Positions 32,640 through 41,918 of a DNA stretch of 64,000 nt are shown here, one piece after another. This DNA comes from Drosophila miranda (taxonomy: Eukaryota; Arthropoda; Insecta; Diptera; Drosophilidae): contig NC_046675.1 in NCBI RefSeq assembly GCF_003369915.1, positions 26,350,001 through 26,414,000 on the forward strand. Reading direction: 5' to 3'. Within the stretch, counting starts at the first letter, position 1. The number at the start of each line of letters is the position of its first letter. The notes below the pieces were generated by a model. That model was not told the origin of the DNA. It ran no database searches and worked only from the letters and a program-made list of their open reading frames with translations. The position numbers and the translations under genes are program-made.

Positions 32640-33040
32640 GCGTGTGTGTGTTTAGTATTGCTATAAAAAGGCGAGCACAGTCGAATCCACGCGACTTTAT
32701 TTTTTTTTGTAACTGTAAACATCTACTCTTCTAAACCTAGTGCGCAGGGAGTCAGCACCGTGCGCACCATGGCACCCCAGAACCTCCGCAACCTGGAACC
32801 TCCGCACCTCAGAACCCCCGCAACCTGGCACCATAGAACTTCCGCGCCATAAAACCACCGCAACCTGGCATCCTAGAACCTCCGTATCTTGGCAGTTGCG
32901 TCGTGAACGAGCGCTGGCCGAGCGTGGCATTTGTGTACTTACTTATGTAATGTATTGTGTGTGTATGTATGACTTGATGGCCACAATGAAGTGTACATTA
33001 TCAATAAAAATCTGTTTTGTTAAATCTTGCAGTCTCCTTT
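32640..33040 (+). other. TATA-to-polyA unit with a Pro-codon-like tandem repeat (possible LTR-type fossil)
   Basis: TATAAAAAGGCGAGCACAGTCG at about 32,661 is a good TATA box. Downstream, 32,768-32,890 holds four to five diverged copies of a unit like AACCTCCGCAACCTGGCA. AATAAA follows at about 33,003. A promoter and a polyadenylation signal within 350 bp resemble a solo LTR or a short non-coding transcript. I could not match its ends to the Ty3/gypsy fossil further right, so the nature is open. Confidence 0.3.
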
Positions 33041-34049
33041 GGCACTCATCGCTACGTATGTACATACATATGTATGTATGTATGTATACTTACCCATCAA
33101 TATCGCGACTTTGAACGTATATACATATACATATGTACATAAGTACTTATATGCACATACAAGTGCAAACAGAGAAAATGTATGTACTATGTCCTTTCAA
33201 AATACTTACTATCAATGTACTTTCCTACTTGGCTCTAATGCGACTTCATAGGGGGACAACTGGCTCTTTCGTTTCACTGCACATAGACATGTGCATTTTG
33301 TCACTCGCAATCGACTATCCTTCTTGAGAGCGCCTTGGACCCTCATGACTCATCCATTGGTCTTGTTTGAGTTGTTTGTGCAGAAATATATATTCTTCTC
33401 ATTGATTTGAATAAGTCTATTACCGAACATACACCTTTAATGGGCCTCCCATAGACCCAAAAAACTCCGTCATAGTCTGTTCTTTTCTTCACGGCTCACT
33501 CTTCCTGTGCTGAGGTTTTTCAATAACTTTTCTTGCGACCCCCGACCAACATTCATAGAGATTGCAATTTAGACCTTAACCTCCCCTCCTGTAGTTCCTC
33601 TTCTGCACTTTTTTGTCTTTGAGTAGCAGATGTTGGTGTTTGGGTTCGTAAACCATAATTAAATTGGCAAACGTAAAAAAGACAAGAGCCATCAGACAGA
33701 AAATTCCGTAGATGCTCTGCCCTACATGGTATATTTTTTTTTCTGTTTATTTTGCATTAATGGCGGAATTTTGTCACTCGCAATCGACTATCCTTCTTGA
33801 GAGCTGTTCTCTTAAGCTGTTCTCCGTCCGCACACGCAGCAGCATCTAAAGATTCATGAAGAAGAATATACGAATTGATGGTAAATATATGAAAACAAAA
33901 TACCCTCAATGGACCGCGATTTATCAAAAATTTCGCCACTCCCCCTTCCGCCCCCGCAAAAGACAAAAATCTGGGGGTATCCACAATTCTCAGAGACTAT
34001 TAACGCTAGAGTAACCAAATCCACTCCTGTTAGATCTCACTATAAAATA
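33041..34049. other. Gene-poor interval with a 37-bp direct repeat and an R2 fragment
   Basis: TACATA/TATG-rich microsatellite at 33,058-33,160. A 37-bp exact direct repeat containing TCACTCGCAATCGACTATCC lies at 33,295-33,331 and 33,768-33,804. An R2 fragment at about 33,890-34,045 contains GACAAAAATCTGGGGGTATCCAC. No coding frame is recognised. Confidence 0.5.
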
Positions 34050-35225
34050 GTGTTGGGTAAACATCGTTCAATTTACTGAATAAGTTCGTTCGTTCATTTT
34101 TATGCAGTGAACTAAGTCGTTCTTTTAGTTCGTTCCTTTTTGTTCATCTTATTCGTTCTTTTTCGTTCATCGTTCTTTTTTGTTCATCGTTCTTTTCCGT
34201 TCGTTCTTTTTTGTTCATCGTTCTTTTTTGTTCATCGTTCGTTTTCGTTCGTTTTTGTTCCTCATGTTCGCTATGTTTGAGCTGGTATGGCAGCTCTTTT
34301 TGTTTTGCTCATTTCGTTTTGTTCGCTATTTTTGAGTTGGTATGGCAGCTCTTTTCACATTTTGTTGTGGCGGACTCTGGCAAGAAAGTTGAAAAGAAAT
34401 TTAAACTGTTTTGAAATGTCGCTTAAACGTAAATTTAGTGCTTTATGGAATCACTTCGATGCCATAGATGACAAAAAGGCAAAGTGCAAGTACTGCAAGT
34501 CGGATTTGAGTATAGCCGGAGGTTCACAGAGCAATTTAACACGGCATTTGAAGTTGAAACACCCAGCTTCTCTCGATGAAATTGAACGACAAGGAAGTAC
34601 TGAAGCCAGTTATTCTGCCGCCACAACATCGCAGCAAAAAATAACTGCATTTGTTCAGAAGCCACCGACAGCGCGTAAAAGTGAGCAATTAGACAAACAG
34701 TTAGTGCGAATGATTTCCAAAGGCCATCATGCTCTCCGGATCGTGGAGGAGCCGGATTTTAAGAAGCTGATAGAGGACGTTTCAAATTGCCCTGGATATA
34801 AGTTGCCCACACGTAAAACGCTGTCTAATGTGCTACTTCCAAATATACACAGTGAGTTAATTGCCAATGTGAAAGAGAAGATAGCATCTGCATCTGGAGT
34901 TTGTCTCACAACTGATGGATGGACATCGCTCACCAATGAGAGTTATGAAAATATTCGCTTATAGCTTTAGCTTTTCTGCGCACACTGCTCATTTTTTCTA
35001 GAGCTTATTGGACAATTAGATTTAGGGTATGAGCAAAACACCGTATATGACTCCAATTGCCGGTTCTAATAGCAAGAGCAATGTTGTGTGCATTATCGGA
35101 TGCTATTGCTGCGACTTTGTTTTCGAGATCCCATTCATTCAATATTTTTCCAAAAAGCTGCACAGATTCGCAGCAGTTCAAGTTACTAAAAGAAACTTCA
35201 TATCGATAAATTAACATATTTGTTA
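34050..35225 (+). mobile_element. hAT element with BED finger; C-terminal part inverted
   Basis: The left end is TAGTGTTGGGTAAACATCG, similar to hAT termini, followed by about 200 bp of TTCGTTCTTTT-type repeat. The transposase begins at 34,416 (MSLKRKFSALWNHFDAIDDK). A BED zinc finger (KCKYCKSD then HLKLKH) is followed by a hAT core ending SASGVCLTTDGWTSLTNESY at about 34,950. The next part of the same transposase lies on the opposite strand at 35,216-35,005: ILNEWDLENKVAAIASDNAH and SHIRCFAHTLNLIVQ. An internal inversion with loss of the intervening and 3' sequence explains this. The C-terminal dimerisation domain is absent. Confidence 0.85.
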
Positions 35226-35770
35226 TGTTTCCATCCTTTCTTTCTTCCTAATGATCTGCAAAAAAAAGGAGACAAATAAATATATATTCATTTTATTTTG
35301 TATTCCTACAGAAACTTACGGTACGTTTCCGAGTTCGCATCCGTTCGTAAATGACGCCGCCTTTATTAGTCCAGTCTTTACTTTCCTCGTGCTCGAGTCG
35401 TGTCACGATCTCCTCGGCAAGGAGCTTGCAGCGTTGGCGGTTCAATTCGATGTTCATAGTTTGAAAGTAATCAATAACTATGTCCGTAATGCGACCTCTT
35501 TGCCTGGATTTCAGTTTTGCAGAGCCACGTCTCAGCTTTTGCCACTGTGATCGGACGTCTGCGTTTGCATTGAAAATTTTGAGTATTCCCGGCATTGTCT
35601 GTCGGCCTAAGCCCCCGAGTTGTGGGACAGGAGAAATGATGACATTAGCGTCATTGGGGCCATCAGCGTCCCCCAGAACCATGTCTACGGAGGCCTGGAG
35701 AAGAACATCTTGTTCCTCGATCCGAACGGGAGTGGCAGAACGGTCAGAGGCCGGGGACGGACAGGGCACC
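35226..35770 (-). CDS. Partial gene of unknown function: two exons with good splice sites
   Basis: An exon at 35770-35321 follows the acceptor CTCTTGCAG and ends with donor GTAAGT. The next exon 35258-35226 follows TTTTTTGCAG, continues in frame (IIRKKERMET) and stops. Together they encode about 160 aa, including VRSQWQKLRRGSAKLKSRQR, GRITDIVIDYFQTMNIELNR and NKGGVIYERMRTRKRT. The GRITDIVIDYF...LLAEEIV...KGGVIYERM layout recalls a poorly described insect family often found near transposons, but I cannot name it. The start is not found: the minus-strand frame at 36,111-35,791 does not join in phase. Confidence 0.45.
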
Positions 35771-35799
35771 TGCAAGAGCAGAGAGGAGTGTTAATTGAT

Positions 35800-37450
35800 T
35801 CCTCTAGAGGAATTCTTTGATGGGTAACCTAACTGCACGGTCTGACGCTGATTCTGACCACCACCAGCCAACGTTCCGTGTTGCACCGTTACCGAGCTGT
35901 TGGTGTTCTGGGCCTGGACAATACCGGTAGTCACCATTAATAGACTCGGAGCTCCGGCTGCTGCGTTCTTGGAGTGATCGAAATGATCTTGCCCAATGGA
36001 GTTTTTGCACCGATTTTGTTCGGAGCTACATGGCAGGGGAGCCCTCGGCCCGAAATCCATGGCCACGGCCAATATAAGGCGGAGCAGGAACACCAGGAAG
36101 TCAGTTACCATCGACCCTCTGAACAGTTACCATCGATCTTCTGGACAGTTACCATCGACCCTCTGAACAGTTACCATTGACCTTCTGGACAGTTACCATC
36201 GACCTTCTGGACAGTTACCATCGACCTTCTGACATCGACCTTCTCAAGAGTTACGATTAAGCTTCTGGATATTTTATCATCGAGCCTCTGAACACTAAAC
36301 AGCTACTACCGAGCCTTCACAAGAACCTTTCCCTGTACCGTGCCGCCTATCCTTCGACAGGATCATTCACACAGTGCCGTGTATCCTAGTACCGGAGCTC
36401 AGACCCAGTACCGTGCCGTGTATCCTTCGAACAGGATGCCCCACTTCAGTGCCGTGTATCCTAGTACAGGAGCCCCATACCCAGTACCGTGCTGACAAGG
36501 ACTCGCACCGGCACGCCGATTAGTCTACCATGATCAGGATGAACATCCGCTGTATAGCGTCACGCAGGAAGGACGAGCTACAGAGCCTAGCCAAGAAGTT
36601 TGGACTAGGAGAAACTGGGACAGTAGAGGACCTCCGGAGCCGGATCACGATGCCGTGCAAGCAAGGCTGGACGAATTGGCCACACACTTTGGGAAAATAC
36701 CGAGCCCCAGGGACCACTGGAGCCCAGCCACGTCGCCCGGGCCAGAGAGCCGGACGAAGAAGGAAGACAGCAAGGAGGGACCAAAACTGCGATTAATTAT
36801 ACCCGAGTTGCCCAGCATGAGCCGAGGATCCACCCACGGATACAACGAGTCAACGAGCTGCCCAAGGACCACTCCCAGGAACCAGACCCAATACCACTGG
36901 ACCCCCTGCAACACCGAGCCACCAAATGACCATGGAAGGAGAGCAGCCACGTTTTCCCGAGGGACATCGGGTCTCACGCCCCGGAGGGGGTGAGATCTCG
37001 TACTCCTTACTGGCGGACAAACTCCGGAAATGGGGATTTACTTTCGACGGCCATCTCCGGTCTCCTGACAGGTAAGGCCGAAGGGTGGTTCCGAACTTTT
37101 CAGATGCAGGGACAGAATTGGACGGACTTTCGGAAGGAATTCCTGGAATTCTTCCTGCCCCCCAGATACTTCCAGCGTCTGGAAGACACCATACGAAGTC
37201 GGGAGCAGAAGCCCAAGGAATCCTTCCGGGATTACCTGATGGAGCTACGGTTGATGATGCAGCGAGCCCAGTATACTCGGGAGCAGGAACTCGACCGGAT
37301 CTACGAAAAACTCCGCGCGGAGTATCAAATGTACACGCGCAGACAGGATTTCCGATCACTCACGGGTGGAATGAACCCAGCTCATCTAGGCACGGGACCG
37401 AGAATCACTCCGTAGCATCGGGACCACGCAGAATCATCGCAGAAACGGCC
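35800..37450 (+). mobile_element. Ty3/gypsy-type LTR retrotransposon fossil: leader repeats and gag
   Basis: The leader region carries a tandem array of a 22-bp unit (CAGTTACCATCGACCTTCTG) at 36,105-36,240. A second, roughly 80-bp duplicated block with CAGTGCCGTGTATCCTAGTA lies at 36,340-36,490. Gag-like coding follows from about 36,530, with a retrotransposon gag core at 37,040-37,360 (LLTGKAEGWFRTFQMQG, WTDFRKEFLEFFLPPRY). No protease, reverse transcriptase, integrase or clear LTR pair is seen, so it is a broken, partial copy. The left limit is approximate. Confidence 0.7.
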
Positions 37451-37724
37451 ATTTCAGTGGTTCGTGCACAAGCCGACAGAAGCTGTTCTGCTGGGAATGT
37501 GGCCACCCTATACGAAGTTTTTGAATTTTCGCTCTCTCAAATCGTAGTTCCGCGTACCATTTATTCCACTGGATTGCATTAAAATCCTTGTCACTCATTC
37601 ACTTTTAAACAATTTGACTTTGGCGCTCAAGTTTAGCGGACCTTCCTCTCTTTTTTTTGGGATTTGCTCTGTATTTTGTGATGGGATATCCTCTCTTCGT
37701 GGAGGGATTTTTGCTCGCCACAAT

Positions 37725-37925
37725 ATCCCCAATTGAGCAACATTTTGCATACCCTGGAGAAATGCATGGGAGAGAATGTTTGTCATATCAAGCTCCAATA
37801 TATGCAGAAACTAGTCAGTCTCTACTTTAAAGCTATATCAACGATATTTTGCAGCTTATTGTCTTCTTATAGAGACCAAGAATTGGTATCGGGATCGTTT
37901 GGAAAGGTAAGGGTATGGAAATGCC
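37725..37925 (+). repeat. R3 module, the upstream part often joined to R1
   Basis: GGAGAAATGCATGGGAGAGAA, CTAGTCAGTCTCTACTTTAA, ATATTTTGCAGCTTATTGTC, AGAGACCAAGAATTGGTATC. The same order of words occurs at 46,890-47,095 and in part at 47,485-47,600. In each case an R1 copy or R1-linked sequence is nearby, so R3+R1 is probably one longer repeat of about 0.8 kb. Confidence 0.7.
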
Positions 37926-37929
37926 CATA

Positions 37930-38153
37930 CTGCTACAAGTTAAAAAAAGCCAGTGAAGTAGAAAATTTGTTTATTAATCGGATAAAATTATGTGGGCATG
38001 GCTGAGGGTTCATTTTAGCTGGCAATATTCAACGGAATATCAAAAACGAGCAATTTGTATAATAGAACTTGAATTCGTCAGTATATTTACGGTATATTTT
38101 CAAAATGAGACGGTATATTTACGTATATTGATGAGGGTCGGACGGTCACACTG
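37930..38153 (+). repeat. Dispersed repeat R1, copy F, at the Son promoter
   Basis: It contains AAATTATGTGGGCATGGCTG (near 37,984), GAACTTGAATTCGTCAG, Motif 6 GTCAGTATATTT at 38,077-38,088, GACGGTATATTT, and ends GATGAGGGTCGGACGGTCAC. Consensus Motif 1 GGTCACACTG is at 38,144-38,153. Same strand as Son, whose start codon is about 130 bp downstream. It is very similar to copy B at its 3' end. Confidence 0.9.
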
Positions 38154-38280
38154 GTCACTATTATTGAAATATTCTAGGCGTGCAAAAATAAATAAAATAG
38201 CAGAGAAACTATAAATTTGCGTACAGCTGGAAAGGATATGAATGAATGTATAAGGCCAGCCCGGGGACACGGCCATCGCA

Positions 38281-40905
38281 ATGACGGAAAATTCGGAGAA
38301 CGCCTCGAATGTGGAGAGTTCTCAATTGGAACAGTCGGGGGAACAGTCTTCCCCCAGTGGTCCTTCTTCGCAGATCATGGTAAAATCCGAGAAGTTTGAT
38401 GCCGATGTTGAGGCCAAGTTGAGAGCCTTGAATGCGAAGAATAAGTCGGAACAGAAGCAAAGGCATAGCCATGGCCAGCAGGATGACGACACGGAAGACG
38501 ATGACGAAGACTGTGATGGCGATGGCTCCTCTGTGGATGATAAAAAGGCCATTGTGCCGGTGAAGTCGTCCAACGAAATACTCGCAGAACTCTTTGGCGT
38601 TTTCAATGCAGCACCTCCCGCGGAGCTGCTCGATGACAAAAATCTTCTCAAGCTCAAGCACAAAAAGGTCAAAAAGGAGAAGAAAAAGAAGAAGAAGACG
38701 TCCAAATCGGATGGCGAGTGTTCGGAATCGGATGCGGAGGGCAAGCACAAGCACAGGCGGAAAAAGCATAAGCATAAACACAAGGACACCAAGGAAAAGG
38801 ATCGCAACAAGGCCAAGGAGAAGCAATCTGCTGCTCATGCTCCTGTTGTTTCTGTGGTTTCTGCCTGTCTCAAGGAGAAAGAGAAACCTGAGACTAAGAA
38901 ACGAGCCTCGGAAAGAAACAATCATGCGGAAGTCCTGCAACCAAAGAGGGAGAAGCGGGAGCGAGAGCGTGACCGCAGCCACAATAGCTTCTATAATGGC
39001 TACAGGGTAGGCGAACGACCCAGCGAGAGGCCCAGCGAAAGACCCAGCAACAAGGCTCGTGAAATGTCCGATGTCTCGCTCTCCGACGAGGAATCATATC
39101 TCCGCGAGAAGGCCTCCAACGGACGCCGACGACCTCAGAACAGCTTCTATGATGTGAAAGAAGAGCCCAAGGAGGAGCTCCCCCAGCTGCACCACGGTAA
39201 GCGCAATGCTTGGGACTCCGGCACGAGGCGGCCACGTCGGTCAAGGTCCCGGTCTCGATCCCGACCTCGAGATCTGGGCATTGACAAGAAGCGGCTTCTG
39301 GAGGTGGCGCGCAAGAATGCCATCCACATGTTCAAGCGGGGAAATCTGCCGGGTGTGGCCGATATGACGCCCGAGGTGAAGGACAAGGTCTTGATCAAGA
39401 TGCGTTATGGGGGACGTACCGTCCAGGATCTGACGGACTTTTGCAAGAAGATCTCCAGCGGCGATGCGCTATCCGATCTCAGCTCCGACGAGGAGTCCGA
39501 TACGGATAAGAATGGGAATGCGAAGGCCTTCCACCACCCCTTCCAGCTCAAAGAGCGGGAACCGATTGTGATGCACATCCGCAACTCCACGCCGATACAG
39601 CCGCGGAGGGAGGATCAAACCAAGGCCATAACCATGCAGTTTCCGGTGTCTTCAGGGCAGGAGCATCGCAAAACCGAGACCTGGGTGCCTGTGGGGCGCA
39701 AGGATTCGTTGGCCCCACTACCATCGCTACCGCCTGCCAAACAATCTACGAATATCTTTCAGGACATACAGAAGAATGTGTTTGCCAAATCCATACCGCA
39801 ATTGGAGAAGCAAGAGCCCGCCTTTAAGTCGATAGGTGCAACAGCATTGGAAGCGTCTACGTCTACGTCTACACCTTCACCTGTGACCGGACCTGCACCC
39901 GTTCCCGCACCGGTTCCTCCGCCTCGTCCAGAGCCAGTTCCAGCTCCAGTAATTGCATTCACTCCCGCTCCGATACCGTTTGTGCCTGAGGTCCCCATAC
40001 CATCTGCGACAACACCAGTGACGCCCAGCCTGTCAGCAACGACGCAGCATCATTCGTCACACATTCGTGCTTCCATCTTCCCGGAGTCGGGGCCGCTCAG
40101 CATGGATGTGTCGAGTATAATTACCCAGCGACTTAGTGCCATCCGTCGACTACAGGTGAGTCTCCCTAGCAATGGCCTATAGCATCCCAATCTGAAGCCA
40201 ATCTGAATTATTGCGCAGGCAAATCCCACCGACTGCGAGGCCATCAAAATGATGCACAACGCACACCGGGACATGTCCTCGTGGGCCTCCTCGAAGCATC
40301 TGCCAGGCCAATTCACTGGCAGCACGGGCGCCCACGTGATGAAGGCCCATGAGCTGAATAGCGGTCCGCAGCTGTGGGTACGTCGGGATCAGCTGACCTC
40401 CACCAAGCCGGTGACGGGCGGCATGGGCATGGCACTGTTGCAGAAAATGGGCTGGAAGCCCGGCGAAGGACTGGGACGGTGCAAGACGGGGTCCCTGCAG
40501 CCGCTGCTGCTGGATGTGAAACTGGACAAACGCGGACTGGTGTCGCGCGAGGATATCAAACGGCAGCCCCCGCGCCCAGCGGCCGGGCAGCGTAAAAACA
40601 AGGATAGGGGCTGCGGCGGCGTCGGTGGCGGCCCTTCTGGCCAAGGGGTTGCACCCATGGTAGTAACGGTGGACAAGCATCCCGTGTGTGTGCTGAATGA
40701 GCTGACATCGAAGAACCGGTGGACGCCGCCGCAGTATATTCTGCAGCAGGAATCAGGCCCGTCGCACACACGCAGTTTCCTCTTCTCCGTGGAGATCAAT
40801 GGGCAATTGTACACCCCCGACCGGCCGTGCAACACCAAGAAGGAGGCCAAGCTGAACGCGGCCAAATTGTGCTTGGAAAGTTTGGGCATCTTGCAGCCCA
40901 GTTAG
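38281..40905 (+). CDS. Son: SON-like splicing cofactor (Arg/Ser- and Lys-rich, G-patch, dsRBD)
   Basis: Two exons, 38281-40155 and 40219-40905, give 853 aa. The N-terminal half is acidic and Lys/Glu/Arg-rich with basic blocks (KHKKVKKEKKKKKKTSK) and a short PSERPSERPSNK repeat. A Pro/Val/Ala-rich stretch with repeated PAPV/PVPAP words lies around residues 530-590. A G-patch, GMGMALLQKMGWKPGEGLGR, starts at about residue 693. A C-terminal dsRNA-binding domain follows (about 780-850; TKKEAKLNAAKLCLESLGI). This order matches SON, a nuclear-speckle protein that supports splicing of weak introns. Two upstream ATGs (38,238 and 38,242) open short uORFs, the first overlapping the main start out of frame. 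D. melanogaster CG8273 is the likely orthologue. Confidence 0.93.
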
Positions 40906-41918
40906 GGGCGTAATCTATGATGCTAAGGATAAGGAAAGTCAGGATATATTCTGTAAAGATTACATGTAAATACGTATAAAATTAGTTTTAAATCTGAACC
41001 GTAACCATTTTCGCGAAGCTTTCCATCTGGCAAAAGCTTGCAATGTTTGCAGGAAAGCTCTTAGAGAAAAAAATAAGAGAGCCGCTCTCTTAGCAGTACA
41101 GTGGCATGGGAAAGGCAAGAATAGGAGAGTTTGAACCACTAAACGGCTTACGCTCAGCTCAAACTGCTTTTGGTCCACGGTGCAACTCTCGGCTTGCCAT
41201 TTGCGAAAGAGCTTTGATTGCTGCTAACGGGGCTAAGGCGCAGGCCAAACAAACAGCTGACGCGAAGGGCCTGCTGCAAAGGGGGGGGGGGGGGGGGGGG
41301 GCGTGGGAGTGGGTATATTTGCAATCCATTAAATCTCTCGACACGACACTCCCAAGCAAAAGCAGCTTAGCCCAAACATTGAAGGTCAGTTCACGCGGGA
41401 GTGCGCTCCAAACAACTTCGTCGGATCGGATGGCAGCAGTAGACACAGGCGCAGGACAGGATATGGTCAATGGGCTGTTGTTGTTGCCATTGTTATTGTT
41501 GTCACCCCGCTGTCGCCCAGATACAGACACAAAACTTTTCTGAGTGCCCTAGTCCAGGTCCCAGCATCCATTCCTTGCGAAAATATTGCTGCTGAAAAGT
41601 GTGTGCATGTTGTACTACAGATGTTTCTTGCGTCCCACTGCATGGCCACAGAACTGGACGGGAATTCGGCTTTGGATTTGGCACAAACAAACAGCGACGA
41701 CAATTGTCGGATGGTGATGCGGGAGCGGGAGCGGCGGCGGCGGCAGTGAAACGTAGTTTTTAGAGTTGCATAATTACACGCACACGCACACACCCATGCC
41801 CCATGCCCCATACCCATACCAATACGCATACCTGCCACTGCCACTGGCCATGGAACTGTTGGGCGTTGTTGCGGTTTGATGTGGCGCTCCTCCATGCATT
41901 TCGCTTGCTGCTGCAGCC
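40906..41918. other. Intergenic interval with a 21-nt poly-G run
   Basis: It includes the Son 3' UTR (to about 40,985) and the zinc-finger gene 5' region. 41,281-41,301 is an uninterrupted run of 21 G. 41,775-41,830 is rich in CACACG/CCATACC. No R1 copy, Motif 1 or gene is seen. Confidence 0.5.

Noticed and set aside
32640-33040. Calling the TATA-to-AATAAA unit a solo LTR of the fossil at 35.8-37.5 kb
   Set aside because: I could not find a second copy, matching ends or a target duplication, so the link is unsupported.
36105-36240. Tandem 22-bp array as a possible CRISPR-like locus
   Set aside because: Units abut without unique spacers, the genome is eukaryotic, and the array lies in a retrotransposon leader.
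38209-38982. Minus-strand 257-codon frame opposite Son
   Set aside because: Leu/Phe/Arg-rich translation of the reverse of Lys/Glu-rich codons. The sense strand has a confirmed gene.
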